DNA of 64,000 bases from SZUA-430 sp964647355 (GCA_964647355.1 CAZYGK010000007.1:10649-74648); one strand, 5' to 3'. Numbered from the stretch's first letter, positions 18,397 through 27,365 are shown. Notes: generated by a model not told the origin, from the sequence alone. Made by a program: numbers and translations.

Positions 18397-18412
18397 GCGT
18401 TAGGGAGCCGAT

Positions 18413-19000
18413 ATCCTGCGTCAACCCCTCGGTACTTATCTCGCCATGATCGTGCTGGGGTTCGCGCCCGTCGCACTCGTGCTGCAGTTCTACCGGGTTC
18501 TTCCCAACCGGACGGTGATCCAGTGGGATTTGTTCGGCAACACGACGATTATCGGCACGCGACCGATGACGGTGCTGACGATTGCCGTGGCCGGGGCAGC
18601 AATTGCCCTCTTGGCCCTGTTGATCGGGCTCTGGCAGAACAAGACCATGTCGGCGATGGGATTGCGGCGGGCGTATCTTGGGCTTAACCTCGCGCAGATC
18701 GGAGCGATTGCGCTGACCTGCTGCATGATCGTTAGCGATGCGCTGGGGTTGCAGCTCAAGATCAAACCCACCATTCCGCCCGTCATGGCCGTCTTGGTGT
18801 TCGCGGCGGGCGTTCTGCTTTGGCGCCTCGATGCACAGAAGCCCGGTGCGCTGCGATGGCTCGCTCTCGTGCTGCTTGCCGGGGCGTTCGGATTGCTCGC
18901 GTTCAGTGCGATTGCGATGAAGGCGGTCGTTGGCTACTACGCTTCGGCGTTTGCGGTGCTCGCCATGGTCGCCGTGGCACTGCCTGAGCGCGCTGGTTAG
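18413..19000 (+). CDS. five- to six-helix membrane protein, unknown function, possible non-AUG start
   Basis: About 190 residues and very hydrophobic. The motif VIQWDLFGNTTIIGTRP after the first helix resembles the short P-x-H-W-x-x-x-G motif of DUF1648/SdpI-type membrane proteins; this is a suggestion only. The first ATG is at 18446, but it has no Shine-Dalgarno and begins inside the first membrane helix. The frame is open back to 18413, and an AGGGAG site at 18402-18407 is ideally spaced for an ATC at 18413 or CTG at 18416. It lies between the TAXI gene and the aminopeptidase on the same strand. Confidence 0.6.
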   Translation: MLRQPLGTYLAMIVLGFAPVALVLQFYRVLPNRTVIQWDLFGNTTIIGTRPMTVLTIAVAGAAIALLALLIGLWQNKTMSAMGLRRAYLGLNLAQIGAIALTCCMIVSDALGLQLKIKPTIPPVMAVLVFAAGVLLWRLDAQKPGALRWLALVLLAGAFGLLAFSAIAMKAVVGYYASAFAVLAMVAVALPERAG

Positions 19001-19009
19001 GGGAATCAC

Positions 19010-20398
19010 ATGAATATCGCCGATTTGTTTTCGACGTCCGGAACGTCCGTGCCGCTGTACGCGGTCACGCCAGCGATGCTTGAGGGTGCATTGACTGGAC
19101 CGCTCGAACCCCACGCCAAGTGGATTAAGGCAGTGGGCTTCACGGGCGGCGCCGGTAAGGTGCAGATGCTTCCAGGTGCGGATGGAAGCGTTGCAGGGGT
19201 GCTGTTCGGCCTTGGCGGTAACGACGATCCATTTGCGTACGCGGCACTGACAGCCGCGCTGCCTCAGGGCAGTTACGCGCTTGCGCTTCGGCCGCCTGGT
19301 AGCGATGGTAATCACATCGCGCTCGGATGGGCGATGGGGGCGTATGCTTACGCGCGGCTGAAGTCGCAGGACAAATCGAAGATCTATCCGCAGCTTGTTT
19401 GGCCTGAGGATGCGGATCGCGCGCACGTGCTGCGCGTCGCCCACGGCTTGTTCATGGCGCGCGATCTGGTGAACGCGCCTGCGAACGAATTGGGGCCAGA
19501 GGAGCTGGCGAGCGCGGCGGAGCGTCTCGCCCGCGATCACGGCGCCACGTTTTCGATCGTCGTTGGGCGCGATTTGATCGCCCAGAACTATCCGATGATC
19601 TGGGGCGTTGGTGCGGGATCGTCGCGTCTGCCCCGTCTTGTCGACATTCGCTGGGGGAATGCGAAACACCCGCGCGTGACGCTCGTCGGCAAGGGCGTTT
19701 GTTTCGATTCCGGCGGGCTCGATATCAAGCCAGCTGCGGCGATGCTCACCATGAAAAAGGACATGGGTGGAGCCGCGGGCGTCTTGGCGATCGCGCACAT
19801 GGTGATGGACGCGAAGCTGCCGGTCGCGCTCCGTGTTCTGATTCCTGCTGTCGAAAATAGCGTCTCGGGCGATGCCTACCGGCCCGGCGACGTGCTCACG
19901 AGCCGCAAGGGTCTGACGGTCGAAGTCGGCAATACGGACGCGGAAGGCCGGCTCGTGCTCGCCGATGCGCTGTGCGAAGCGGACAGCGAGGCGCCGGAGT
20001 TGTTGATTTGCATGGCGACGCTGACCGGTGCGGCGCGGATCGCTACCGGGTTCGACTTGCCGCCGTTCTTTGCGCAAGATGACAAGCTTGCTGGGGAACT
20101 CGCGGCGGCGTCGGAACGCGAAGCCGACGCGATGTGGCGCTTGCCGCTGTGGCGCGGCTATCGCGACCTGATCGACAGCAAAATCGCCGACCTTACGAAC
20201 AATCCGGGCAGCCCGAATGCGGGTGCGATAACGGCCGCGCTGTTCCTGTCGTGCTTTGTTGAAAAGACGAAGGCGTTTGCGCATTTCGACATCGCGGCCT
20301 GGAACGACCGCGCTAAGCCCGGGCGTCCGATCGGCGGCGAGGCGCAAGCCGTGCGCGCGATCTATGGGGTGCTGCGCGCGCGTTATGGCCGTCAGTAA
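19010..20398 (+). CDS. M17 leucyl aminopeptidase family protein
   Basis: 462 residues. The catalytic domain shows the family landmarks: GKGVCFDSGGLDIKPAAAM with metal-binding and catalytic Lys, KKDMGGAAGVLAIA, and the signature NTDAEGRLVLADAL. M17 enzymes are cytosolic dizinc exopeptidases that release N-terminal residues from peptides. The length fits the family's shorter branch, often annotated as PepB-like or leucyl aminopeptidase-like. AGGGGA lies upstream of the ATG. Its last 7 bp overlap the stop of the convergent dehydrogenase gene. Confidence 0.93.
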   Translation: MNIADLFSTSGTSVPLYAVTPAMLEGALTGPLEPHAKWIKAVGFTGGAGKVQMLPGADGSVAGVLFGLGGNDDPFAYAALTAALPQGSYALALRPPGSDGNHIALGWAMGAYAYARLKSQDKSKIYPQLVWPEDADRAHVLRVAHGLFMARDLVNAPANELGPEELASAAERLARDHGATFSIVVGRDLIAQNYPMIWGVGAGSSRLPRLVDIRWGNAKHPRVTLVGKGVCFDSGGLDIKPAAAMLTMKKDMGGAAGVLAIAHMVMDAKLPVALRVLIPAVENSVSGDAYRPGDVLTSRKGLTVEVGNTDAEGRLVLADALCEADSEAPELLICMATLTGAARIATGFDLPPFFAQDDKLAGELAAASEREADAMWRLPLWRGYRDLIDSKIADLTNNPGSPNAGAITAALFLSCFVEKTKAFAHFDIAAWNDRAKPGRPIGGEAQAVRAIYGVLRARYGRQ

Positions 20399-21330
20399 CC
20401 ACGGGCGAAATCGACGAGATTTTCCGGCGGCAGTCCCTCGTCCATCCGGCGGATCGTGTTTGCAACCTGGCGCATGAACGATTCGGGATCGGTGAAGGCT
20501 GCGGAGTGTGCGGTCATCACGATCTTAGGGTGGGACCAGAGCGGACTGGTTGCCGGCAGCGGTTCGGCGCTGAACACGTCGAGCATCGCGCCGCGAAGGT
20601 GACCGCTATCGAGCGCGCGGATCAGGTCGTCCTCGACAACATGACCGCCGCGCGCCGCGTTGACGACGCAGGCGTCTTTCGGCAGCGCCGCAAGCGTCGT
20701 TGCGTTCAGGATACCGCGCGTCTCGTCCGTAAGCGGCAGCAGGCAAACGAGGATGTCGCTTTCGGCGAGGAACGCCTGCAGCTGATTTTGTCCGTGGAAC
20801 GTCTTTACGCCTTCAACGCGCTTGGGCGTCGCGCTCCATCCTAAGAGTTGGTAGTTGAGCGCGCTCAGCGCTTTTGCTGCCGCTTGGCCCAACACGCCGA
20901 AGCCCAGAATGCCGACGCGCACGTGCTGCGCGCGCGGGGCCGCCAGCTGGCGCCACTTTTTGTCGCGCTGCAGATCGACGAAATCGTGCAGGCGGCGGTG
21001 CCAATAGAGGACGCCGAGCACGACGTATTCGCTCATCGCCTGGGCCAACGTGTCGTCGACGACGCGCGCGAGCGGGATGTGGCGCGGGTAAGTCGGATCG
21101 GCGACGATGCCGTCGACGCCTGCACCCATCGAGAAGACGATCTTCAGGTTCGGCAAGGCGCGTAGCGCACCGGGTGCGGGCTTCCAGGCGACGCAGTAGG
21201 CGATGTCGCTTGCGGTCGCGGCGTCGACCGTCGCACGAATGTCGAGATCGGGTAGGAACCGGCGCAGATGCGCGGTCCAGCGTTCTTGCGGGTAACCGGG
21301 CAAGTCGAAGAGCAATGCGCCCTGGGGCAT
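20392..21330 (-). CDS. ghrA: D-2-hydroxyacid dehydrogenase, glyoxylate/hydroxypyruvate reductase A type
   Basis: 312 residues. Its NAD(P)-binding motif is VGILGFGVLGQAAAKAL, and the substrate/catalytic region shows NAARGGHVVEDDLI (Arg), DVFSAEPLP (Glu region) and VMTAHSAAF (His). Overall it matches the GhrA branch, which reduces glyoxylate and hydroxypyruvate. The ATG at 21330 is chosen because the sequence upstream holds the terminator of the cytochrome gene. It lies just downstream of, but is probably not co-transcribed with, that gene. Confidence 0.88.
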   Translation of the reverse strand: MPQGALLFDLPGYPQERWTAHLRRFLPDLDIRATVDAATASDIAYCVAWKPAPGALRALPNLKIVFSMGAGVDGIVADPTYPRHIPLARVVDDTLAQAMSEYVVLGVLYWHRRLHDFVDLQRDKKWRQLAAPRAQHVRVGILGFGVLGQAAAKALSALNYQLLGWSATPKRVEGVKTFHGQNQLQAFLAESDILVCLLPLTDETRGILNATTLAALPKDACVVNAARGGHVVEDDLIRALDSGHLRGAMLDVFSAEPLPATSPLWSHPKIVMTAHSAAFTDPESFMRQVANTIRRMDEGLPPENLVDFARGY

Positions 21331-21344
21331 GGTTGGCCGAGCCT

Positions 21345-21381
21345 CAAAAAAAAATCCGGCGCAGCTTGGTGCCGCGCCGGA
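21345..21381 (-). terminator. terminator of the cytochrome c gene
   Basis: Read on the minus strand, TCCGGCGC pairs with GCGCCGGA and is followed by a run of nine T residues. It lies 27 bp after the cytochrome c stop and just before the ghrA start. Confidence 0.9.
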
Positions 21382-21407
21382 CAAGAAATCAATCCAATTG
21401 GAGAGCG

Positions 21408-22133
21408 TTAGTGTGCCGGAGGCGTTGCCGGTGCCGCGGGTGCCGGAGTGCCAGGTGCTGCCGGCGTTGCTGCACCGGGTGCCGCCGGTGTTTCCGGCGT
21501 GGTGCCCGGCGGCGGAGCCTGCAGTTCGCCGGCCGGCGGTTCCGCAGCACCATCTGCGGGTGCAGCGGGTGCCGGCGGCGGCGCCGGATTCGGTGCCGGG
21601 ATAGCGAGCGGCGAGCCCGATAGCGTGCGAAGATACGCAATCAAGTTGATGCGGTCTTGCGACTTTGAGAGGCCGGCAAACGTCATCTTCGTGCCGGGAA
21701 CGGCCGATTTCGGATCCTTGATGAACTTCTCGAAGGCGTCGTAGGTCCAATCTTCGGCCGCCAGCGCCTTCATCCCGGCTGAATAGGCGAACGTCGCATT
21801 GTGCGCGTGTTTTGCGCCAATGACGCCATAGAGGTTCGGGCCGATCTTGTTGGGGCCGCCGCTGGCGAAGTCGTGGCAGCTGACGCATTTCTGCTGCGTG
21901 ATCTTTTCGCCTGCTGCGACATCAGCTGCCGGAAGCACGGTGCCCCAGTCGGTCGGGAGCTCTACAGGAGCCGGTCCGCCGTTCGTCGGCGTTTCGGTGA
22001 CGGCCACTTCCATGCCCGGCTTTCCGGATTGGTGCGGCGCCATCATCTTGCCGATGACGATATTGAGTCCGGCGATGACGAGAACGGTGCCGAGGACTGC
22101 GCCGAAAATCTTGTTCCACTCGAAGGAATCCAT
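21408..22133 (-). CDS. membrane-anchored c-type cytochrome (CycM-like)
   Basis: 241 residues. An uncleaved N-terminal anchor (about residues 8-30) is followed by a class I cytochrome c domain with one heme site, QKCVSCHDF (CxxCH), and a distal methionine probably in PGTKMTFAGL. The last ~70 residues are almost only Ala, Pro, Gly and Thr. Anchored cytochromes of this type carry electrons from the bc1 complex to aa3 oxidase in alphaproteobacteria. The Pro/Ala tail is not part of the cytochrome fold; it may be a linker or a surface-interacting tail. Divergent from kdsB. Confidence 0.9.
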   Translation of the reverse strand: MDSFEWNKIFGAVLGTVLVIAGLNIVIGKMMAPHQSGKPGMEVAVTETPTNGGPAPVELPTDWGTVLPAADVAAGEKITQQKCVSCHDFASGGPNKIGPNLYGVIGAKHAHNATFAYSAGMKALAAEDWTYDAFEKFIKDPKSAVPGTKMTFAGLSKSQDRINLIAYLRTLSGSPLAIPAPNPAPPPAPAAPADGAAEPPAGELQAPPPGTTPETPAAPGAATPAAPGTPAPAAPATPPAH

Positions 22134-22298
22134 CAGTGCAATCCTTGACTGAATGCTGCTTAAAGGAGGGTCGAATCTCGCTGCGCCGACGGCGCCGCGT
22201 ATGAAGGCGGCGAGACAATACCGGGGGCGACTTTCGGGTCATTGCGGCGGAACGTCGCATTTTGGTGGGCGCGCGAAGCCTAGAACACACTCGGTCTG

Positions 22299-23042
22299 AT
22301 GAGCGAACCCCTGATCCTTATTCCGGCCCGCATGGCGTCGACCCGGTTGCCGGGCAAGCCGCTCGCAGACATTTGCGGCGCGCCGATGATCGTGCAGGTC
22401 TGGCGGCGTGCGATGGAAGCCAAGTCCGGACGCGTTGCCGTTGCGGCTGCCGAGCGCGAGATTGTGGATGCGGTCGTGCAAGCAGGCGGCGAAGCTGTGC
22501 TGACCGATCCGAATCATCCGTCAGGGTCCGACCGCATCTATGAAGCGCTGACGCGGCTTGATGCGAACCGTTCGCACGACCTCGTCGTCAACGTGCAGGG
22601 CGATCTGCCGACGCTCGATCCGGCTTTGGTGCGCGCTGTCGTCGACGCGTTGCGCAATTCGGGCAGCGACATGTCCACGCTGGCGACGGAGATTGGCGAA
22701 CCGTCCGAGCGGACGAATCCGAACGTGGTGAAGGCCGTTGTGGCGCTCGCCGATGGAGCGCGCGCGGGCAGGGCGCTCTATTTCACGCGGGCGACCGCGC
22801 CTTGGGGCGACGGACCGCTTTATCACCACATCGGCATTTATGCTTACCGCAGAGAGGCGCTTGAACGCTTCGTGAAGATGCCGCCTTCTCCGCTCGAGAA
22901 GCGGGAGAAGCTGGAGCAGCTCCGCGCGCTCGAGAACGGGATGACGATCGCGGTTCGGATTGTGGATACGATGCCGCTTGGCGTCGACACACCCGAGGAT
23001 TTGGAGCGCGCGCGGCAGATGCTCGCAAAGGGGACGAAATGA
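22299..23042 (+). CDS. kdsB: 3-deoxy-manno-octulosonate cytidylyltransferase
   Basis: 247 residues. The N-terminus IPARMASTRLPGKPLADI is the nucleotide-binding signature of CMP-Kdo synthetases, followed by HPSGSDRIYEAL and VNVQGDLP. The enzyme activates Kdo with CTP for lipopolysaccharide inner-core synthesis in the cytoplasm. It overlaps pheA by 4 bp (ATGA), so the two are co-transcribed; kdsB-pheA pairs are common in alphaproteobacteria. Confidence 0.95.
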   Translation: MSEPLILIPARMASTRLPGKPLADICGAPMIVQVWRRAMEAKSGRVAVAAAEREIVDAVVQAGGEAVLTDPNHPSGSDRIYEALTRLDANRSHDLVVNVQGDLPTLDPALVRAVVDALRNSGSDMSTLATEIGEPSERTNPNVVKAVVALADGARAGRALYFTRATAPWGDGPLYHHIGIYAYRREALERFVKMPPSPLEKREKLEQLRALENGMTIAVRIVDTMPLGVDTPEDLERARQMLAKGTK

Positions 23043-23899
23043 ACGCCAAGGCCAACACAATCGCGTTTCAGGGAGAGGCCGGCGCGAACTCGCACCTCGC
23101 TTGCCGCGAGGTGTTTCCCCAGATGACGGCGCTGCCATGTCAGACGTTCGAAGACGCGTTCGCGGCGGTCAAGGAAGGCAAGGCGCGGCTTGCGATGATC
23201 CCGATCGAGAACTCGCTCCATGGGCGTATCACCGATATCCATCACATCCTTCCCGAGTCCGGTCTTTACATCATCGGCGAGCACTTTTTGCGCGTGCATC
23301 ATCAGTTAATGGCGGTGAAGGGCGCGACGCTTGAGGGTCTGAAGTCGGTGATGAGCCAAACGCCGGCGCTCGGACAGTGCCGCAATATCATCCGTTCACT
23401 GGGCCTGAGCATGATCGTGGGCGCCGACACGGCAGGCTCGGCGCGCCAGGTGGCGGAGGCGAAGGATCCGACGGTGGCGGCGCTCGCCTCGTCGCTTGCG
23501 GCTGAGATCTATGGGCTCAACATCCTGAAGGCGAACGTCGAAGACGCGCCGCACAACACGACGCGCTTTCTCATTATGTCGGGCGAGCCGGACGATGCAG
23601 AGGCGGGGTCGGGCGATGTCGTCACAACGTTCGTGTTCCGCGTGCGCAACGTGCCCGCAGCGCTCTACAAGGCGATGGGCGGGTTTGCGACGAACGGCGT
23701 GAACATGACGAAGCTCGAATCCTATCAGCTCGAGGGGTCGTTCAACGCGACGCAGTTCTACGCCGACATCGAAGGGCATCCGGAGGAGCGCAACGTGCGC
23801 TTGGCGCTCGAAGAGCTGCAATTCTTCACGACGCACTTGCGCATTCTGGGCGTCTATCCGGCGCATCCGTTCCGCAAGACGGTGGCGGCGCCGGTTTAG
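23039..23899 (+). CDS. pheA: prephenate dehydratase
   Basis: 286 residues. A PDT domain opens with FQGEAGANSHLACREVFPQM and contains the catalytic NTTRFLIM motif (Thr-Arg-Phe), then a C-terminal ACT domain with KLESYQLEGSFNATQFYADI, the phenylalanine-binding site. It converts prephenate to phenylpyruvate in phenylalanine synthesis and is probably feedback-inhibited by Phe. No chorismate mutase domain is attached. Overlaps kdsB by 4 bp. Confidence 0.95.
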   Translation: MNAKANTIAFQGEAGANSHLACREVFPQMTALPCQTFEDAFAAVKEGKARLAMIPIENSLHGRITDIHHILPESGLYIIGEHFLRVHHQLMAVKGATLEGLKSVMSQTPALGQCRNIIRSLGLSMIVGADTAGSARQVAEAKDPTVAALASSLAAEIYGLNILKANVEDAPHNTTRFLIMSGEPDDAEAGSGDVVTTFVFRVRNVPAALYKAMGGFATNGVNMTKLESYQLEGSFNATQFYADIEGHPEERNVRLALEELQFFTTHLRILGVYPAHPFRKTVAAPV

Positions 23900-24080
23900 T
23901 GGCGACCAAAGAGTTGGCGAATTGGGCGGCTGCAGGCCGGTCCGACTGTGCGCCATTTGATGGCTCGAAACTCGTCTTTACGATTTGTTAACCACATTGC
24001 TCCTACCAGTCCTTTGTTGTGAGCGATGTGACTTCCGTCGTGCCGCTTTCCGATGGCGATTGTAACGAGAGGTAAGCACG

Positions 24081-24971
24081 ATGAAGCGGGTCTTGGCGAA
24101 GCAGCTGGCAAGAACGAAGTTCTTCTATAGGGCGCTTCTTTCGAGCACGATCCTTTCGGGCATGTTCGGATCATGGGCCTTAGCGGCCGAGCAACCGGCG
24201 GTTTCCGCGCTGAATGGCAAAGTGGAGCTGGGAGTCGGTACGGTAGATACGGACACGCTCGGCAATGACGAATTGCTCTATGGCGGCGCATCGCTCAGCA
24301 TCCCGTTGGCCGACCGTTATGGCGTGCAAACCGATTTCTCAGTCACAGATATCTACGGCGAGACAGCTGTAGGCGGGGGCGGTCACCTGTTCACGCGTGA
24401 TCCCGGCTCTTACCTCGTGGGCTTTATTGGCGGTTACAGCGACTTGGGCTCCGCCGAGGCAGGATGGGGTGGGGTGGAAGCCGAACTCTATCTGGACAAG
24501 TTTTCCATCGAGGCCGCGGCCGGTGCGGTCGACGTCGATTACGACGCCGGTTCTGACCTGACCAAGGGTTTTGGCCTCATCGATGTCGCCTACTATGCGC
24601 AAGAGAACCTGCGCCTGTCGGTTGGCGCTAGCAGCATCGCCGAGTTCGAGTCGGGTCATGTGGCGGCAGAATGGATGATCGACTCCATGCCGTTGTCGAT
24701 TAAGGGCGACGTGGGCGTTGGCGAAGACGATTTGGTCCACGCCAGTGTCGGCTTGTCGTTCTACTTCGGCGGCAACGACGCCGGAAAGAGCCTGATACGC
24801 CGGCACCGCGAGGACGATCCGCGCAACCGTGCGCTTGAGATTTTCGGTGCGGGTGCGGCAGGTGTCGCGGGCGCTGTGCCTCCAGCGACGTGTATTCCCT
24901 ATTTTGGCTACACGCTCCCGCCCGCCAACGCGTATGGCTACTGCACGGGATGGGATCCAGTGCCCGAGTGA
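24081..24971 (+). CDS. predicted outer-membrane beta-barrel protein
   Basis: 296 residues. A long signal peptide (ending near WALAAE, residue 36) is followed by about 190 residues of alternating polar/hydrophobic strands with many Gly and aromatic residues (KVELGVGTVDTDTLG; LRLSVGASSIAEFESG), ending in a strand VGLSFYFGG typical of barrel proteins. A ~55-residue C-terminal extension with two cysteines follows. GAGAGG lies upstream of the ATG. Family not recognised; the outer-membrane location is an inference. The 181 bp before it hold no gene. Confidence 0.65.
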   Translation: MKRVLAKQLARTKFFYRALLSSTILSGMFGSWALAAEQPAVSALNGKVELGVGTVDTDTLGNDELLYGGASLSIPLADRYGVQTDFSVTDIYGETAVGGGGHLFTRDPGSYLVGFIGGYSDLGSAEAGWGGVEAELYLDKFSIEAAAGAVDVDYDAGSDLTKGFGLIDVAYYAQENLRLSVGASSIAEFESGHVAAEWMIDSMPLSIKGDVGVGEDDLVHASVGLSFYFGGNDAGKSLIRRHREDDPRNRALEIFGAGAAGVAGAVPPATCIPYFGYTLPPANAYGYCTGWDPVPE

Positions 24972-25010
24972 ATTTGAGGTTGGCCGTCAGAGTGCGAGGA
25001 TTGTGCTTCC

Positions 25011-26159
25011 TTGAAAGTGCTGGTCGGCTGTGAATTCGGTGGCGGAAGCGGACATGCCGTCTTTGTCGCGTCCGTCACGCGAATTCTTCGAGAACTGAAT
25101 CCGGCTTGCCAGATCGAAGTCCACGCGTCGCGCGGTCATGCTCTCACCGCAACCAAGCGCGATTACGACGATTGGCGGCGAATCCCACACCTCGTGGAGC
25201 GGTCACTCAGGCGCAGAGCCCGGCGTACGTTTGGGCTCATGCTCTTCGACGCGCTCTGCGGCGAGGCGGAGATTTGGGATGCGAGGCTTCGGTACTGGGA
25301 CGAGGCTTTCACACGGTTCAAGCCGGACGTCGTGCTGGCGGAGTATTCTCCAGGCCTTTCTATGTTTGCGCGGGGCCGCGTGCCGACGGTGGTGACCGGA
25401 ACGGGGTACTCTATCCCTCCGCCCGACCTTCAGAGCTTCCCGCCGTATCGCGAGGCAGGGGACGATGAGCTTAGCGAAGCCGACTGTGTCGAGACATTGA
25501 ACCGGGGGCTTACGAAAGTGGGTGCCCTACCGCTTCAGTTTCTGCCGCAAATGAATGCGGGCGACCTCGTCGCGCTGGTCACCTTGCCGTTGTTCGATCC
25601 CTATTGGCAGGTCCGAAAACAACTTTATCTCGGCGCGGAAATTCCAAGTGGCGCCCCGAAGCCTGGTCCCGAAACATCGCGCATTCTTGCCTATTTCAGC
25701 GATGCCGTTTTGCCGGAATCGACCTGGGCGGAACTCGGCGAAATCAATCGCCAGATCGAAGTTTACGGAAGCGGCAAGCGCCCTAAGAACTTGCCGGCCA
25801 ACCTGGTGATGCGGGACAGACCGTTCGATCTGGCGCGCGACTTGCCTGGTGCGGACTTGGCGATTCACTGCGGCGGCCTTGGCTTTTCGTCGTCGGCTGT
25901 ATTGGCGGGTGTCAGGCAGCTCGTGTTGTATGAGCACGACGAGCATTGGGGGCAGGCGCGGGGCGTTACGCTCGCCCGCGTTGGCAGAGGGCTTCCGCTT
26001 CTTTCTTTAGAGGCGGGCCAAGTTCGAGAAGCGGTCGAACAGCTTCTCGCAGACCAGCAGTGCAAAGCCTTTGCTCTCGCCTTAGCCAAGCAATACGCGC
26101 CATTTGCAGAGGCCAGGCCCTCCGAGCGCATTGCAAAGGAAATTCGTCTGCGCGGCTGA
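25011..26159 (+). CDS. GT-B glycosyltransferase-like protein (MurG/UGT superfamily)
   Basis: 382 residues starting at TTG, with GAGGA about ten bases upstream. The N-terminus VLVGCEFGGGSGHAVFVAS is the Gly-rich loop of GT-B fold enzymes, and the C-terminal half shows LPGADLAIHCGGLGFSSSAV, the donor-site HxGG region with its following loop, then VLYEHDEHWGQARGV. The fold is convincing; donor and acceptor are unknown. It follows the predicted outer-membrane protein by 39 bp, so both may form one unit, perhaps modifying a surface glycan. Confidence 0.75.
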   Translation: MKVLVGCEFGGGSGHAVFVASVTRILRELNPACQIEVHASRGHALTATKRDYDDWRRIPHLVERSLRRRARRTFGLMLFDALCGEAEIWDARLRYWDEAFTRFKPDVVLAEYSPGLSMFARGRVPTVVTGTGYSIPPPDLQSFPPYREAGDDELSEADCVETLNRGLTKVGALPLQFLPQMNAGDLVALVTLPLFDPYWQVRKQLYLGAEIPSGAPKPGPETSRILAYFSDAVLPESTWAELGEINRQIEVYGSGKRPKNLPANLVMRDRPFDLARDLPGADLAIHCGGLGFSSSAVLAGVRQLVLYEHDEHWGQARGVTLARVGRGLPLLSLEAGQVREAVEQLLADQQCKAFALALAKQYAPFAEARPSERIAKEIRLRG

Positions 26160-26171
26160 GCGTCGAAACGA

Positions 26172-27113
26172 TCAACCTTCTTCCACCCAGCTCTTCACCA
26201 GTTGGTGCGCGATCGCGAGCGCCGGGGGCATTCGGAGATCCTTGGTGCCGCCCGTCATGGCCGCACGGCATTGCTCCTTCGTGAACCATTTCGCATCGGA
26301 GAGTTCGTTCATGTCGAGCGTGATCTCGGTCGTCGTCGCGTTCGCGAAGCAGCCGATCATCAGCGAGGACGGGTAGGGCCAGGGTTGCGTCGAGTGGAAC
26401 GCGACCAGGTCAATCTTTATGCCCGCTTCTTCCATGAGTTCGCGGCCGACGGCTTCTTCGATGGTCTCGCCCGGCTCGATAAAGCCGGCGAGCGCGGAGT
26501 AGAAGCCTTGCGGCCACTTCGCCTGACGGCCGAGCAGGCACTTGTCGCCGTGCAGGGCCAGCATGATGACGACCGGGTCGGTGCGCGGGAAATGCTCCGT
26601 GTTGCAGGCTTCGCAGTAGCGCTTGTAGCCGGCGTCGGCGAGCACGGTCGCGTTGCCGCAGTTCGCGCAGAAGCCGTGGCGCTGGTGCCAATCGATCAGC
26701 GACTTCGCTTGCGCGAGAATCGCGGCGTCGCCAGGATCGATTTCTTCGGCGACCGTGCGTAGGTCTGCGAATTGACCCAAGCCTGCAAGCGGTCCGCTCG
26801 ATGCCGGGTCCGGCAACGGCGAAATGTCGATCGCGAAATGCGCGACGCCGCCGTTCAGCCCCAAGAAGATCGTCGGTGCGCCGGGCGTCTTCAGCGGCAG
26901 CGCGAGTTCGGCAGTGACCCAACCCGCTTCCCGGCGCCCTTCGCGGTTCTTGATCAGGAACGGCATCAGCTTCCACACCGGAATGAACAGCGAGCGCTTG
27001 TCTTGGAAGGCAGCGCTCAGCCATTGCTGGTCTGTGCGGTGTTGGGCGGCGCGGTCGAGCGGCGAGTTGGCGAAGATGTTCGGGTTTTTGGGCAGAACCA
27101 GGCTCGTGCTCAT
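26172..27113 (-). CDS. nudC: NAD+ diphosphatase, Nudix family
   Basis: 313 residues. It has an N-terminal NudC-like domain, a zinc ribbon (CANCGNATVL ... YCEAC), and the Nudix box GFIEPGETIEEAVGRELMEE, followed by the NudC array SLMIGCFANA (the SQPWPFPxS motif appears here as STQPWPYPSS). NudC hydrolyses NAD(H) to NMN(H) and AMP, and removes NAD caps from RNA. The ATG at 27113 is used because it matches the usual family N-terminus; the longer frame runs toward the SRP RNA promoter. Confidence 0.93.
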   Translation of the reverse strand: MSTSLVLPKNPNIFANSPLDRAAQHRTDQQWLSAAFQDKRSLFIPVWKLMPFLIKNREGRREAGWVTAELALPLKTPGAPTIFLGLNGGVAHFAIDISPLPDPASSGPLAGLGQFADLRTVAEEIDPGDAAILAQAKSLIDWHQRHGFCANCGNATVLADAGYKRYCEACNTEHFPRTDPVVIMLALHGDKCLLGRQAKWPQGFYSALAGFIEPGETIEEAVGRELMEEAGIKIDLVAFHSTQPWPYPSSLMIGCFANATTTEITLDMNELSDAKWFTKEQCRAAMTGGTKDLRMPPALAIAHQLVKSWVEEG

Positions 27114-27200
27114 GCACCCTCGGCTTTGGCTTGGCGAAATCCACAGGAAATGGGCCGCGACCATTGCATGAGCGCCGCAGCCGCCGCAACGGATCAGCGC

Positions 27201-27231
27201 TTGCGCCGGGATACGCCCGGTCTGCTATAGT
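27201..27231 (+). promoter_or_regulatory. sigma-70-type promoter of the SRP RNA gene
   Basis: TTGCGC at 27201-27206 and CTATAG at 27225-27230 (or TATAGT one base later) are spaced by 18-19 bp and lie about seven bases before the folded RNA's 5' end. Confidence 0.65.
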
Positions 27232-27237
27232 TTTGCC

Positions 27238-27333
27238 GGGAGGTTGGCGGCGGACGTGTCCCTCGCCAACCCGGTCAGGTCCGGAAGGAAGCAGCCGTAA
27301 CGAGTTTCGACTCGGGTCGTTCACCAGCCTCCC
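27238..27333 (+). ncRNA. ffs: small bacterial SRP RNA (4.5S RNA)
   Basis: About 96 nt. The ends GGGAGGTTGG and CCAGCCTCCC pair, and the apical region contains the conserved Ffh-binding domain GGTCAGGTCCGGAAGGAAGC followed by AGCCGTAACGAG. This is the RNA of the signal recognition particle that targets nascent membrane proteins. It lies directly upstream of dnaX, a linkage common in alphaproteobacteria. Ends are set from base pairing, not mapped. Confidence 0.95.
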
Positions 27334-27365
27334 ACCTTCGCCCCGCTTCGCGGGGCTTCGGTGGG
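27331..27365 (+). terminator. hairpin after the SRP RNA, possible terminator or processing element
   Basis: GCCCCGC and GCGGGGC form a tight stem with a 3-base loop, and outer arms CCCACC and GGTGGG extend it across an internal loop. There is no T-run, so termination is uncertain and some read-through into dnaX is possible. Confidence 0.4.

Noticed and set aside
18185..20347. Very long antisense frame (720 codons) opposite the aminopeptidase region
   Set aside because: Covers three genes on the other strand and reads as Arg/His-rich low-quality sequence; no start signal.
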